From Chryseobacterium oranimense (GTDB lineage: Bacteria; Bacteroidota; Bacteroidia; Flavobacteriales; Weeksellaceae), in the NCBI RefSeq assembly GCF_900129755.1, contig NZ_FQWT01000008.1, positions 171,599 through 235,598 of the forward strand: DNA of 64,000 bases, given 5' to 3'. The notes beneath the pieces were generated by a model, which was given only the letters and a program-made list of their open reading frames with translations, did no database searches and had not been told where the DNA came from. Position 1 is the first letter of the stretch. Every line of letters starts with the position of its first letter. Made by a program: the position numbers and the translations under genes. Of this stretch, positions 17,075 through 26,911 are shown piece after piece.

Positions 17075-18682
17075 ATGACTCATACTGTTAAAAGGACCTT
17101 TGCCATACTTTTCATGGCGGTTTTCGGGAGCGCTCTTCTTTATAATTGCGAACCGGAGGCGGATTCGCTTGGCGAACAGCTTTTTATAGATGGTGCTGCG
17201 GAAGGCAATGTATCTTCTTATGACCTTATTGCTTATAATATTGATAATCACGATTCGATCAGAAGTGATGCCAGCAGACTGGTACAACAAATTAACACTT
17301 CCGGCATATCCTCATCCCGTTTTGTTCTAGGAGCTTTTTCCGAAGGGCAGTTTGGTATGCAGAAAGCATCTTATCTTACCCAGTTAAGAATGAGTACGGA
17401 TAATTTTAGTTTCGGGACTACTCCAAAAGTGGATTCTGTAGTTCTGGTACTGAGACCTGATGTTGTTGCCGATTCAGTAACTACCCTTCCCCTAAAGGAC
17501 GAAAGCATATTAGTCGGAACTGAAACGGTACCTGTTTCTACGGAAATCAAGACGTATCCTACCAGTTTTGAGTATAAATATGGTAAAACAAAGTTAGGCC
17601 CGGGAGGAACACATACTTTAATGCATATTAATGTAGATGAAATTACAACCTTCCTGGATGGAAATGATGTTGCTTTCAAACGCTCCAACGTGGTTGTAGG
17701 TACGGGAGCAGCTTTAGGATCTACTGTATTTAACGGAACGGTAACTGCTAAGACAATTACTAAAAAGTCGGATAATTCAGCTTTATTTACTTCTGATGCA
17801 GGAATCAGAATTCGTTTGGACAAGGATTTTTTCCAAACCAAGATTCTTGACAAGAACGGTAAACCGGAGCTTATGGATGCGGCTAACTTTACAAGATACT
17901 TCAAAGGAATCAAGCTTTCTGTAACAGATACAGACGGATATCTTCTGCAGATTTCTCCGGAATCTATGGAAATGATCATGTATTATACCAATGAAAAGAA
18001 TGATAACGGGACTATCACCAGACCACAGTCTACCTTTAAGTTCTTGCTGACAGGAGGTGTGGGTAATGCCCGTATCGGCCAGTACGAATACGACAGAACA
18101 GGTTCTGCATGGGCAGCTGCAAGATCGTCAATCAATGAAGTTGATGGGGATGCCAAGCTTTATGCACAGGGAATGGGAGGACCTTCTATTGCTGTGAAGA
18201 TTCCTGATGCTACAATTGCCAGCCTTAAAGCATCATATGAAAAAGATAAGAATGCAATTATGAGTGCCAAGATCAGAATCTATACAGATGCTGCAACATG
18301 GAGCAATAACTATAAAAGAACGATTGATAACTTAATGATTCTTCCTGTTGTGAAGGATGCGAACGGATTGCTTACTTCTTCAGGATTTCTTTCAGATTTA
18401 ACATCAGGGTTTGGGATGATAAAATCTTATGATTTAGATAAAAATCCATCTTATTACGACTTTGTAGTTACAAAAACAGTGAAAGATATTGTTGAAGGTT
18501 CAGAAACAAATAAAATACTTCTCGTTAATATCGGAAAGTTTGTTCTAACTACATCAAGTTCACTGGGAGGTTATAAGTTTACCACCCGAGCATTTGCAAC
18601 AGAAAGAGGCGTTTATGTTGGTTCAGATAAAACCAATGCCAACAGAATTCAATTAAAAATTACTTACGGAACTAAAAAATAA
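17075..18682 (+). CDS. DUF4270 family lipoprotein, 535 aa
   Basis: The N-terminus is a lipoprotein-type signal with Cys near residue 26 (L-L-Y-N-C-E-P-E). The rest is a beta-rich secreted protein with the D-S-L-G-E-Q-L-F opening and closing L-K-I-T-Y pattern of the Bacteroidota DUF4270 family. Function unknown; the family is envelope-located. It lies between the GT5-like gene and glmS with gaps of 11 and 15 bases, so the three are almost certainly co-transcribed. That suggests a link with cell-surface sugar metabolism, which is inference. Confidence 0.85.
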   Translation: MTHTVKRTFAILFMAVFGSALLYNCEPEADSLGEQLFIDGAAEGNVSSYDLIAYNIDNHDSIRSDASRLVQQINTSGISSSRFVLGAFSEGQFGMQKASYLTQLRMSTDNFSFGTTPKVDSVVLVLRPDVVADSVTTLPLKDESILVGTETVPVSTEIKTYPTSFEYKYGKTKLGPGGTHTLMHINVDEITTFLDGNDVAFKRSNVVVGTGAALGSTVFNGTVTAKTITKKSDNSALFTSDAGIRIRLDKDFFQTKILDKNGKPELMDAANFTRYFKGIKLSVTDTDGYLLQISPESMEMIMYYTNEKNDNGTITRPQSTFKFLLTGGVGNARIGQYEYDRTGSAWAAARSSINEVDGDAKLYAQGMGGPSIAVKIPDATIASLKASYEKDKNAIMSAKIRIYTDAATWSNNYKRTIDNLMILPVVKDANGLLTSSGFLSDLTSGFGMIKSYDLDKNPSYYDFVVTKTVKDIVEGSETNKILLVNIGKFVLTTSSSLGGYKFTTRAFATERGVYVGSDKTNANRIQLKITYGTKK

Positions 18683-18697
18683 AAACACCAGAAAAAT

Positions 18698-20551
18698 ATG
18701 TGTGGAATTGTAGGATATACAGGATTTCAGGATGCGTATGATATTGTAATCAACGGTCTTAGAAGATTAGAATATAGAGGATATGACAGTGCGGGGATTG
18801 TTTTGGAAGGTTCAGATAATAAATTTGAAGTTGAGAAAACAAAAGGTAAGGTTGATGATTTGGTTAATATTTCATCACAGTTGAAAGGAACAGCCAAAAT
18901 AGGAATGGGGCATACCAGATGGGCTACCCATGGGGTTCCAAGTGATAGAAATTCACACCCACATGTGTCGAACAACGGGAAAATTGCTCTTGTACACAAT
19001 GGTATTATAGAAAACTATGATACGATTAAAACAATGCTTACCGAAAAAGGATTTACTTTTAAATCCGAAACAGATACAGAAGTTTTGGTAAATCTTATCC
19101 AGTATTTCACAGATCTGAAGCCGGAAACAGATTTTCCTACGGCAGTAAGATATGCTTTAAATGAAGTATACGGAGCATACGCTATTACTGTGCTTCATGA
19201 AGATTATCCGGGAGTATTGGTAGTGGCAAGATTAGGTTCTCCGCTGGCAATCGGTCTTGGAGACAAAGAATATTTCATTGCTTCTGATGCATCTCCTTTC
19301 GTGGAATTTACCAAAGAAGCTATTTATCTTGAAGAAGGCCATATGGCGACTATTTCATTGGAAAATGGAGTAGACATCAGAACTATCAATGACAACTCAA
19401 AAATAGAACCGGAAGTTCAGGAACTTAAATTAAGCCTGGAACAGATTGAAAAAGGTGGTTACGAGCATTTCATGCTTAAAGAAATCTTTGAACAGCCTAA
19501 ATCTATCCATGATACAATGAGAGGAAGACTTCTTGTGGATGAAGGTGTTATAAAGATGGCCGGAATCTGGGATCATCTGGAGAGATTCAAGAACGCTAAC
19601 AGAATCATCATTATTGCCTGCGGTACGTCATGGCATGCAGGTCTTATCGGGGAATACCTTATCGAAGAATATGCAAGGATCCCTGTAGAGGTGGAATATG
19701 CATCAGAATTCAGATACAGAAATCCTATCATTACCGATAAAGATGTTGTTATTGCTATCTCTCAGTCAGGAGAAACAGCAGACACCATGGCTGCATTGAA
19801 ACTGGCAAAAGAAAAAGGAGCATTCATATACGGTATATGTAATGTAGTGGACTCTTCCATTGCAAGAATTACAGATGCAGGTTCATATACTCACGCTGGT
19901 CCTGAGATCGGGGTAGCTTCTACTAAAGCATTTACTGCACAGCTTACTATTCTTTCTTTAATTGCCCTTAAATTAGGAAAACATAACGGTAACCTTGGAA
20001 ATGCTGAATTCATGAGCCTGATTACTGAACTGAATGCACTTCCTAAAAAGATCGAAGAAGTTTTGAGCACTACTCACGAGCTTACTCAGAATATTGCCAA
20101 AGACTTTATCCAGACTACCAATTTCCTTTATTTAGGAAGAGGATACAACTATCCTGCGGCATTAGAAGGTGCCCTGAAGCTTAAGGAAATCTCTTATATA
20201 CACGCAGAAGGATATCCGGCAGCAGAAATGAAGCACGGACCTATCGCGCTTATTGACGAGAACATGCCAATCGTTATTATTGCTCCTAAAAAAGGACATT
20301 ATGATAAAATTGTAAGCAATGTTCAGGAAATTAAAGCCAGAAAAGGAAAAATCATTGCCGTTGTTAATAAAGGAGACCAGCAGGTAAGCTCAATGGCAGA
20401 TTATGTGATTGAAATCCCGGAAACCTCAGAATGTTTCTCTCCAATCGTTGCCTCTGTGCCTTTACAGCTATTGGCGTACTATATTGCTATTTACCGAGGA
20501 GCCAATGTAGATCAGCCAAGAAACTTAGCAAAATCGGTAACTGTGGAATAA
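18698..20551 (+). CDS. glmS: Glutamine--fructose-6-phosphate aminotransferase (isomerizing)
   Basis: 617 residues. M-C-G-I-V-G-Y supplies the N-terminal Cys2 nucleophile of the class II glutaminase domain (residues 2 to about 220). Two SIS sugar-isomerase domains follow, with C-G-T-S-W-H-A-G, S-Q-S-G-E-T-A-D-T and the closing L-A-K-S-V-T-V-E. The enzyme makes glucosamine-6-phosphate, the committed step to UDP-GlcNAc for peptidoglycan and LPS. No glmS ribozyme is visible: only 15 bases separate it from the preceding gene. Third gene of the operon starting at 16293. Confidence 0.97.
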   Translation: MCGIVGYTGFQDAYDIVINGLRRLEYRGYDSAGIVLEGSDNKFEVEKTKGKVDDLVNISSQLKGTAKIGMGHTRWATHGVPSDRNSHPHVSNNGKIALVHNGIIENYDTIKTMLTEKGFTFKSETDTEVLVNLIQYFTDLKPETDFPTAVRYALNEVYGAYAITVLHEDYPGVLVVARLGSPLAIGLGDKEYFIASDASPFVEFTKEAIYLEEGHMATISLENGVDIRTINDNSKIEPEVQELKLSLEQIEKGGYEHFMLKEIFEQPKSIHDTMRGRLLVDEGVIKMAGIWDHLERFKNANRIIIIACGTSWHAGLIGEYLIEEYARIPVEVEYASEFRYRNPIITDKDVVIAISQSGETADTMAALKLAKEKGAFIYGICNVVDSSIARITDAGSYTHAGPEIGVASTKAFTAQLTILSLIALKLGKHNGNLGNAEFMSLITELNALPKKIEEVLSTTHELTQNIAKDFIQTTNFLYLGRGYNYPAALEGALKLKEISYIHAEGYPAAEMKHGPIALIDENMPIVIIAPKKGHYDKIVSNVQEIKARKGKIIAVVNKGDQQVSSMADYVIEIPETSECFSPIVASVPLQLLAYYIAIYRGANVDQPRNLAKSVTVE

Positions 20552-20659
20552 AAAACAGTTGTAAATAAAATAAATTTAGATTTCTTCCGTTATTTCAAAA
20601 AAAATCTTAAAAGTTTCTTAAAAAAATTATATATTTACGGCTTAATTATAAAAATTAAC

Positions 20660-22081
20660 ATGAAAAGGATATTTCTTTTATTATTGTCTGCGTCGGTAGC
20701 ATCAGTATCTTGTTCAGGTGGTGGCAGTTCTTCTGTAGGGAAGCCTGGAACAAAAGGAGAATTGATACCAAGAGAAAAAACGAAATCATTTGTTGCGGAA
20801 AGACCATACGGAATGGTCGGTATTCCTGCAGGTTCATTTGTTGCTGGTCTTGCAGATCAGGATCCAACAAACACACCTGAAAAAGCTTCATTGAAAACTG
20901 TTACTGTTTCCTCATTCTTTATGGATGAAGCAGAAACTACCAATGCAGAATACAGAGTATTTATCAATTATGTAAGAGATTCCATTGCGAGAACTCTGTT
21001 GGCCGAAGCTGCTGGGGAAGGCGGTGAAGAAGGCGGACGTAAAGGCGCAAGCATTGGAGACTATGCATATCTTGCTAAAAAAGAAGAAAATTTAACACCT
21101 TATCAAGAATATTTAGAAGGCCAGGGAGGAAGAGAAGACGGAGGCTATGATCCATCCAAAAGACTAGACTGGAAAATCCCTTTGCACTGGAGTACTGGAA
21201 AGTATCCTGATGTAGAGTATGCAGAAGTTTTGGAATCTATGTATCTGCCTGCTTCTTCAAGAATAGGAAACGAAAGAATTTTAGACGTTAGTAAACTAAA
21301 ATACAGCTACCAGTGGGAAGATATGGATGCCGCACTTGCTGATAACGAAAGAGGAGCAAACTTCCTTAAGAATCAAAGCATTGCCATCTATCCGGATACT
21401 ACTGTGTGGGTGAAAGACTTCCACTTTGCTTACAACGAACCATTGTTTGAACAGTATTTCTGGCACAAAGCTTACAAAGATTATCCTGTAGTAGGGGTAA
21501 CCTGGGATCAGGCAAGAGCTTACTGTAACTTCAGATCTAAACTGAAAACAGATTATAACGAAAGCTTAAAAAGAAAAAAGCAAAGACCAATGAAGTTCCG
21601 TCTTCCTACAGAAATCGAGTGGGAATATGCTGCCAGAGGCGGAATGCAAAATGCTACTTACCCTTGGGGAGGTCCATATTTAATGGATGACAGAGGTTGC
21701 TACCTTGCCAACTTCAAACCTAAGAGAGGTAACTATATGGAAGATGATAAAAAAGGTACTTATACATATACAGCTCCAGTAAAGAAATTTAAGAAAAATG
21801 GATTTGGGTTATTTGATATGGCTGGAAACGTTTCTGAATGGACAGAATCTGCGTATAACAACTCTTCTTATGGATTCTCTTCTACATTAAATCCTTCTAC
21901 TAAGGATAAAGTAGACACAAAGAGATCGGTAAGAGGTGGATCTTGGAAAGATATAGGATATGCCCTTATGACAGGTGCTAGAGATTGGGAAAGAAAAGAT
22001 TCTGCAAGAAGCTATATCGGATTCAGAACTGTACAGGATATTCCTGAAGCAGCTGTTAAGCCAAGAAGAGTTAACAGATAA
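20660..22081 (+). CDS. gldK: Gliding motility / T9SS lipoprotein GldK
   Basis: 473 residues with a lipoprotein signal peptide (S-V-S-C, Cys19) and a formylglycine-generating-enzyme-like fold, including G-M-V-G-I-P-A-G-S-F, F-R-L-P-T-E-I-E-W-E-Y-A and G-N-V-S-E-W. The formylglycine enzyme's catalytic role is not used; GldK (PorK) forms, with GldN, the periplasmic ring attached under the outer membrane in the type IX secretion system. First gene of gldKLMN. Confidence 0.96.
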   Translation: MKRIFLLLLSASVASVSCSGGGSSSVGKPGTKGELIPREKTKSFVAERPYGMVGIPAGSFVAGLADQDPTNTPEKASLKTVTVSSFFMDEAETTNAEYRVFINYVRDSIARTLLAEAAGEGGEEGGRKGASIGDYAYLAKKEENLTPYQEYLEGQGGREDGGYDPSKRLDWKIPLHWSTGKYPDVEYAEVLESMYLPASSRIGNERILDVSKLKYSYQWEDMDAALADNERGANFLKNQSIAIYPDTTVWVKDFHFAYNEPLFEQYFWHKAYKDYPVVGVTWDQARAYCNFRSKLKTDYNESLKRKKQRPMKFRLPTEIEWEYAARGGMQNATYPWGGPYLMDDRGCYLANFKPKRGNYMEDDKKGTYTYTAPVKKFKKNGFGLFDMAGNVSEWTESAYNNSSYGFSSTLNPSTKDKVDTKRSVRGGSWKDIGYALMTGARDWERKDSARSYIGFRTVQDIPEAAVKPRRVNR

Positions 22082-22139
22082 TTTAACCAGACAATTTTTC
22101 AATAACAATTTTATTTAACATTAAAAAAACTAACTTAAT

Positions 22140-22832
22140 ATGTTTAAGACTAAAGATGCTTGGATGAATTTCTTTTATTCATTCGGTGCTGCAATTGTAA
22201 TTCTTGGAGCTTGGCTTAAAATTACTCACATTACCTTGGGACCAATTAACGGTAATATGGCTCTTACAGTGGGTCTTATTACGGAGGCTATTATCTTTAT
22301 CATTTTCGCATTTGACCCTCCGAAATCAGAAGAGTCTTATGCATGGGAAAATGTTTATCCTGAACTATTGGATAAGCATGCCAACCCAAACCCTTTACAT
22401 TCTAATGTGTCATCCAAAAACAATGCACAGCAGTTTGCAGAATTAGAAAATTCTCTTTCAAATAAATTAGACAAAATGCTTCAGGAAGCAAAACTGGATG
22501 TTCAGTTATTTGACAGACTTAGAACAGGTATCGACAAATTCTCCAACTCTGTTGACCAGATCAACCAGACTGTGGATGTATCTGCTTCTACTCATAAATA
22601 TAACGACCAGCTTAACAAAGCTGCACAACATATGGAAAGCATGAATGCTTTATATGCAATGCAGCTGGAAAACGGTAAAAAACAATCCGAGTTTGCCAAC
22701 AAGTACGTTGCAGATATGCAGAAATCTGCAGAGCAGTCTGAAAAATTCAATCAAGAATTACAAGGTTTAACAACTAATTTAAATAGCTTAAACAGAGTTT
22801 ATGGTGGTATGCTTACTGCTATGAAGTCTTAA
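22140..22832 (+). CDS. gldL: T9SS motor protein GldL
   Basis: 230 residues. Two transmembrane helices (about residues 10-27 and 37-57), with the conserved glutamate in G-L-I-T-E-A in the second, are followed by a long coiled-coil cytoplasmic tail. GldL with GldM forms the proton-driven inner-membrane motor that powers T9SS and gliding. It lies 58 bases after gldK and 52 before gldM. Confidence 0.96.
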   Translation: MFKTKDAWMNFFYSFGAAIVILGAWLKITHITLGPINGNMALTVGLITEAIIFIIFAFDPPKSEESYAWENVYPELLDKHANPNPLHSNVSSKNNAQQFAELENSLSNKLDKMLQEAKLDVQLFDRLRTGIDKFSNSVDQINQTVDVSASTHKYNDQLNKAAQHMESMNALYAMQLENGKKQSEFANKYVADMQKSAEQSEKFNQELQGLTTNLNSLNRVYGGMLTAMKS

Positions 22833-22884
22833 TTCCTAACCATTTCTAAATTAACTACTTAATCAAAAACTAAAAGAAAAGAGA

Positions 22885-24477
22885 ATGGCACAAGGAAAAC
22901 AGACCCCTCGTCAGAAGATGATCAACCTGATGTATTTGGTGTTCATCGCGATGATGGCCCTAAATATTGATGCAGAAATCATCAGATCATACTATGACTC
23001 TACCAGAGCATTAAACGAAACCAGAACTCTAACGGAGAAAAAGAACGAAAAGATCTTTGAAAAAACATTAGAAGCTAAAGCTCAGCAGGTTCCGGATACG
23101 TATGCACAGCCTTGGGAGAACTATAAAGTCTTAAAAAGTAAGATCGATCTATTGGTATCCTCTGCTCAAGGTATTAAAGATGCTTTGAAAAAGCAGTCGG
23201 AATTTCATGACAAAGATCCTAAAACAAGAAAAGATATCGATGTAAGTGAAAACTTCGCTGCATTGAACAACAATGAAGCAACTACAGAATATTTCTTTAA
23301 AGAAGGAGATGAAAATACACCTTCAAAAGGAGCTCTGGAACTAAAAGCTAAAATTGACGACGTAAGAAATTATATCAATGCAACTTTTGGAAATAATCCT
23401 CAGCTGAAAGATTTAGTAGACAGAGCCAATAAATCTCTGATCGCTGAATATCCGAAAGGGAAATCTCCGAATGAAAAGACATGGTTTCAGAATAAATTCT
23501 ATCACCAGCCGTTAATCGCTGCGATCTCAAACCTTGAGATCATCCAGAATGATGCGAGAAACGTACAGTCTGATGCATTGGCATTATTACTTCAGGAAAA
23601 AGTGGATGCGAATATTAAATTCTCAAGCTACGAGCCTATTGTTTCTGGTCCGGTGGATATCCAGGCAGGAAAACAGGCTGAAGTAAAAGTAATGTTGGGT
23701 ACTTATTCAAACAGCAATAAGATCAATATTTCTGGGGTAAGCAGAGTAGAAAATGGTAAAGGTATCATCCCTATTTCAGGATCTGGTATTGGTGAGCATA
23801 AACTTGCCGGAACAATTACTCTAACGGATGCTTCAGGAAAACCTCAAAGTTTCCCTTGGACGCATACTTATAACGTAATTGCAGGACCAAGAGAAGTAAA
23901 ACTTGAAAAAGGACTATTGCTTTCTGCTGATAAAATGAATGTAATGTATAGAGGACTTGAGAACCCTGTTTCAGGATCAATCTTAGGTGCTGACAATTCT
24001 AAACTTTCATTATCTGCTCCGGGTGCTTCTGTAAGAGGTACAGGCCCAGGAAAATGGATTGTAAAACCAACAACAGGAAATACAGTTAAACTGACGTTAT
24101 CAGGAGTAGATCCTTACGGAAAATCTGTATCTCAGGTGTTTGAATATAGAATTAAAAATGTTCCGCCGCCACAAGGTCAGATGAGAGGACAGAACGTATT
24201 GTCGATGCCGGCTACTTCTATTCCTAACCAGTCTGTACAGGCAGCGATTCCTGACTTCGACTTCCCTGTTTCGTTCACTGTGACTCAGTTCATGGTAAGA
24301 GTACCTGGAAGAGCAGCATTACTGGTTCACGGAAACACATTAGGTGATGCCGCAGGATTAGTGAAAAACCTTAGAACAGGTGATGTAGTTTCAATCTTCG
24401 ATATCAAAGCTACAGCACAAGGATTGGAAGGACAGCAGATTAAAAACATTACTCCTATAATTATTAATGTTCAATAG
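22885..24477 (+). CDS. gldM: T9SS motor protein GldM
   Basis: 530 residues. After K-Q-T-P-R-Q-K-M-I-N-L-M comes one transmembrane helix (about 16-33) with a conserved glutamate just after it, then a long periplasmic region of helical and Ig-like domains. The shaft reaches the GldKN ring and transmits GldL-driven rotation. Length is typical. Confidence 0.96.
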   Translation: MAQGKQTPRQKMINLMYLVFIAMMALNIDAEIIRSYYDSTRALNETRTLTEKKNEKIFEKTLEAKAQQVPDTYAQPWENYKVLKSKIDLLVSSAQGIKDALKKQSEFHDKDPKTRKDIDVSENFAALNNNEATTEYFFKEGDENTPSKGALELKAKIDDVRNYINATFGNNPQLKDLVDRANKSLIAEYPKGKSPNEKTWFQNKFYHQPLIAAISNLEIIQNDARNVQSDALALLLQEKVDANIKFSSYEPIVSGPVDIQAGKQAEVKVMLGTYSNSNKINISGVSRVENGKGIIPISGSGIGEHKLAGTITLTDASGKPQSFPWTHTYNVIAGPREVKLEKGLLLSADKMNVMYRGLENPVSGSILGADNSKLSLSAPGASVRGTGPGKWIVKPTTGNTVKLTLSGVDPYGKSVSQVFEYRIKNVPPPQGQMRGQNVLSMPATSIPNQSVQAAIPDFDFPVSFTVTQFMVRVPGRAALLVHGNTLGDAAGLVKNLRTGDVVSIFDIKATAQGLEGQQIKNITPIIINVQ

Positions 24478-24497
24478 GACTAAAATTGTAATTTATT

Positions 24498-25436
24498 ATG
24501 AAAAAATATATTAGCACCCTTTTAGTATTAGTTTCGGGATTTGCTTTTTCCCAGACTATCCTGAACGCATCTTCTCCGGAAGAGTTCAGACAGATGAGAG
24601 AAGAAAACAAACAAAAAGTTGGTGATACTATTATTGATAACAAAGTAAAGCCTCTTGAATATGGTTTTGTAGAAGATAAAGATATCCTTAAGAGTATGTT
24701 TGTTTGGGAGATCATTGATATGAATGATAAGATCAACCAGCCATTCTATTACGACAATCCGGACGGACTTCTTGCTACGCCTACAAGATCTTTGTACCAG
24801 TTATTATTGGACGGTGCCTTATCAGGAAAGATCGAGCAGGTTTATGATGATGAAAACTTTACCGTGAAACTTTCACCGGAAGGTATCCAGAAAAGACTGG
24901 AAAAAGTAATCATCAACGATGCTGCTATTGATATCCTTAACTCAGGAAGACCATTAACTGAACAGGAGAAAAAAGAATATACCGACGTTTTCAAGACTAC
25001 TACTGAAAAAGTAAAAGTTCTTAAGATCATGGGTATGTGGTTTATCGATAAGAGAGACGGACAGATGAAATACAGACCTCTTGGGATTGCAGCAATGGGA
25101 CCAGATCCTGCTGTACAGGGAGTTATAGGACCAGATGGTAAGCCAATTGCCGGTAACGACGAGCTTATCGACTTGTTCTGGATTTTCTATCCGAATGCGA
25201 GAGATATTTTGGCAAACAATTATGTTTACAACAGAAAAAACTCTTCTGCAGACCTGTCTTTCGATGATATCATCAATGGAAGAAGATTCTCTTCGGTTAT
25301 TTACAAATCATCAAGCGGTTTAGGGGATGGTACCATCAAGGATTACATTCCTAAAGACGCTGAAGATCAGTTGGAAGAAAGCGAAAGAATCAAAGCTCAA
25401 ATCCTTAACATGGAAAATGATATGTGGAATTACTAA
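24498..25436 (+). CDS. gldN: T9SS ring protein GldN
   Basis: 312 residues with a Sec signal peptide (cleavage near A-F-S-Q). It contains the family segments V-F-V-W-E-I-I-D and D-L-F-W-I-F-Y-P-N-A-R. It joins GldK in the periplasmic ring. It starts 20 bases after gldM and is the last gene of the operon, followed by a strong terminator. Confidence 0.95.
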   Translation: MKKYISTLLVLVSGFAFSQTILNASSPEEFRQMREENKQKVGDTIIDNKVKPLEYGFVEDKDILKSMFVWEIIDMNDKINQPFYYDNPDGLLATPTRSLYQLLLDGALSGKIEQVYDDENFTVKLSPEGIQKRLEKVIINDAAIDILNSGRPLTEQEKKEYTDVFKTTTEKVKVLKIMGMWFIDKRDGQMKYRPLGIAAMGPDPAVQGVIGPDGKPIAGNDELIDLFWIFYPNARDILANNYVYNRKNSSADLSFDDIINGRRFSSVIYKSSSGLGDGTIKDYIPKDAEDQLEESERIKAQILNMENDMWNY

Positions 25437-25457
25437 GATTTCACTTGATATTTATAC

Positions 25458-25485
25458 AAAACCTGAGTACTTTTACTCAGGTTTT
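25458..25485 (+). terminator. Terminator of the gldKLMN operon
   Basis: A perfect 12-bp stem (aaaacctgagta / tactcaggtttt) with a cttt loop and trailing T's, 22 bases past the gldN stop. It ends six bases before the ATG of the next gene. Confidence 0.88.
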
Positions 25486-25491
25486 TTTATT

Positions 25492-26526
25492 ATGAAAAAT
25501 ATAGACTATATCATTGTTGGAGACGGATATGCAGGACTCTTTTTCGCACATCAGCTAATTAAGAATAACAAATCATTTGCGATCTATTCTGAAGGCAGGA
25601 AAAGCGCTTCTCAGGTTTCCGCAGGAATTATCAACCCTGTGGTTCTCAAAAAATTTACTACGTTCTGGAAAGCTCAGGAACAAATTGACTTCCTGAAAGA
25701 CACTTTAAATGAAATAGAATCTTACAGCGGAAAAAATTACCTCATCAGTTCACCCATCCATAGAATTTTTCACGATGAGAATGAACAGAACCTTTGGCTG
25801 AAGAAATCCGTAAATGAAGAACTTTCAGGCTTTCTTGATCAAAAATTCGATCATTTAGAGGTGGTAAAAAACGACTTTAAGACAGGAAAGGTTAATCAGT
25901 CTGCCAGGTTAGAAGTAAGTGGGTTTTTCATGGGTCTATTTGATTTTTTAGAAAAAAAGGAACTTCTGATTAAAGAAAAGTTTGATTATTCAAAACTGAA
26001 TCCTTCCACAGGTTCCTATAAAGATATACAATTCAAAAATATAATCTTTTGTGAAGGCATGGGAGTGAAGGAAAATCCTTTTTTCTCAGATATTGCTGTT
26101 GTCCCGAATAAAGGACATCACATTAAAGTAAAACTTTCCGAAGAAATTCCACAGGATGTAACCATTAAAAAGAAACATTTCTTATTTCCAACAGATAACG
26201 GACTCCATTTCTATGGCGGAACCTACGATAGGGAACAGCTCCATCACCATATTGATGAATCCGCCGTTACACAGCTTGTGAACGGTCTTTCTGAAATTTA
26301 TCCCTATGACTTTGAAGTGAAAGAAGTAAATTTCGGCTTCAGACCTACCGTGAAAGACAGAAGACCTATCATCGGAAGACATGAATCATTTAAAAATCTT
26401 TATGTTTTCAATGGTCTTGGCGCAAGAGGAATCCTGAATGGCTGCTACTTTTCCAGAAGCCTTTATCAGTTTATTGAAGAAAATATACCACTTCACGAGG
26501 AAGTTTCCCTTGACAGATTCAAATAA
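25492..26526 (+). CDS. FAD-dependent oxidoreductase, DAO family
   Basis: The ATG at 25492 gives 344 residues starting M-K-N-I-D-Y-I-I-V-G-D-G-Y-A-G, the dinucleotide-binding beta-alpha-beta motif at residues 9-14. The longer frame upstream overlaps gldN and is not a credible start. G-F-R-P-T-V-K-D-R-R-P-I-I-G and N-G-L-G-A-R-G-I near the C-terminus are the DAO substrate/FAD-contact regions seen in D-amino-acid oxidase and MnmC-like oxidases. Substrate unknown. It begins just after the gldN terminator, so it depends on readthrough or on a promoter within that short region. Confidence 0.88.
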   Translation: MKNIDYIIVGDGYAGLFFAHQLIKNNKSFAIYSEGRKSASQVSAGIINPVVLKKFTTFWKAQEQIDFLKDTLNEIESYSGKNYLISSPIHRIFHDENEQNLWLKKSVNEELSGFLDQKFDHLEVVKNDFKTGKVNQSARLEVSGFFMGLFDFLEKKELLIKEKFDYSKLNPSTGSYKDIQFKNIIFCEGMGVKENPFFSDIAVVPNKGHHIKVKLSEEIPQDVTIKKKHFLFPTDNGLHFYGGTYDREQLHHHIDESAVTQLVNGLSEIYPYDFEVKEVNFGFRPTVKDRRPIIGRHESFKNLYVFNGLGARGILNGCYFSRSLYQFIEENIPLHEEVSLDRFK

Positions 26527-26554
26527 TTCATATCTTCAGACAAAGAATTAAACT

Positions 26555-26812
26555 ATGAACGAAAATGTCCTGGGTATAATAGCCGGAATTCTTACATCCA
26601 TCTCCATGATTCCTCAACTCATTAAAGTAATAAAAGATAAAAATGTAGATGATATCTCGTTAGTAATGCTTCTGGTACTTATTTCAGGACTGTCGCTCTG
26701 GGTCTGGTATGGCTTTATTAAAGACGAATTGCCCATCATTTTATCAAATGCTTTTGCGGTTCTTGTCAACATAAGCTTGCTGGTTTGCTACATGATCTAT
26801 AAAAAATCTTAA
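26555..26812 (+). CDS. SemiSWEET-type sugar transporter, 85 aa
   Basis: Three transmembrane helices with the P-Q motif in helix 1 (S-M-I-P-Q-L-I-K-V) and a W-x-W-Y-G segment in the second half. This is the half-size bacterial SemiSWEET, which dimerises to form a bidirectional sugar pore in the inner membrane. It lies 28 bases after the DAO gene and may be co-transcribed. Confidence 0.9.
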   Translation: MNENVLGIIAGILTSISMIPQLIKVIKDKNVDDISLVMLLVLISGLSLWVWYGFIKDELPIILSNAFAVLVNISLLVCYMIYKKS

Positions 26813-26815
26813 CAA

Positions 26816-26850
26816 AAAAAGGTGGCCGAGAAACTCGAAGCCACCTTTTT
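26816..26850 (+). terminator. Terminator after the SemiSWEET gene
   Basis: aaaaaggtggc pairs with gccaccttttt, and an inner cgag/ctcg stem extends it with a two-base bulge. A T run follows. It is only four bases after the stop codon. Confidence 0.85.
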
Positions 26851-26911
26851 ATATCGTAAATATATTGAAGGCTGAATTTTTTGCCTTTTTACTCTTTCTT
26901 AGCCTTAATTT

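Noticed and set aside
17371..17979. A 202-codon frame antisense to the DUF4270 gene
   Set aside because: Shadow of biased codon use in the real gene on the other strand.
18683..18697. glmS ribozyme or riboswitch upstream of glmS
   Set aside because: Only 15 bases separate the genes, too few for any known ribozyme, and that element is typical of Firmicutes.
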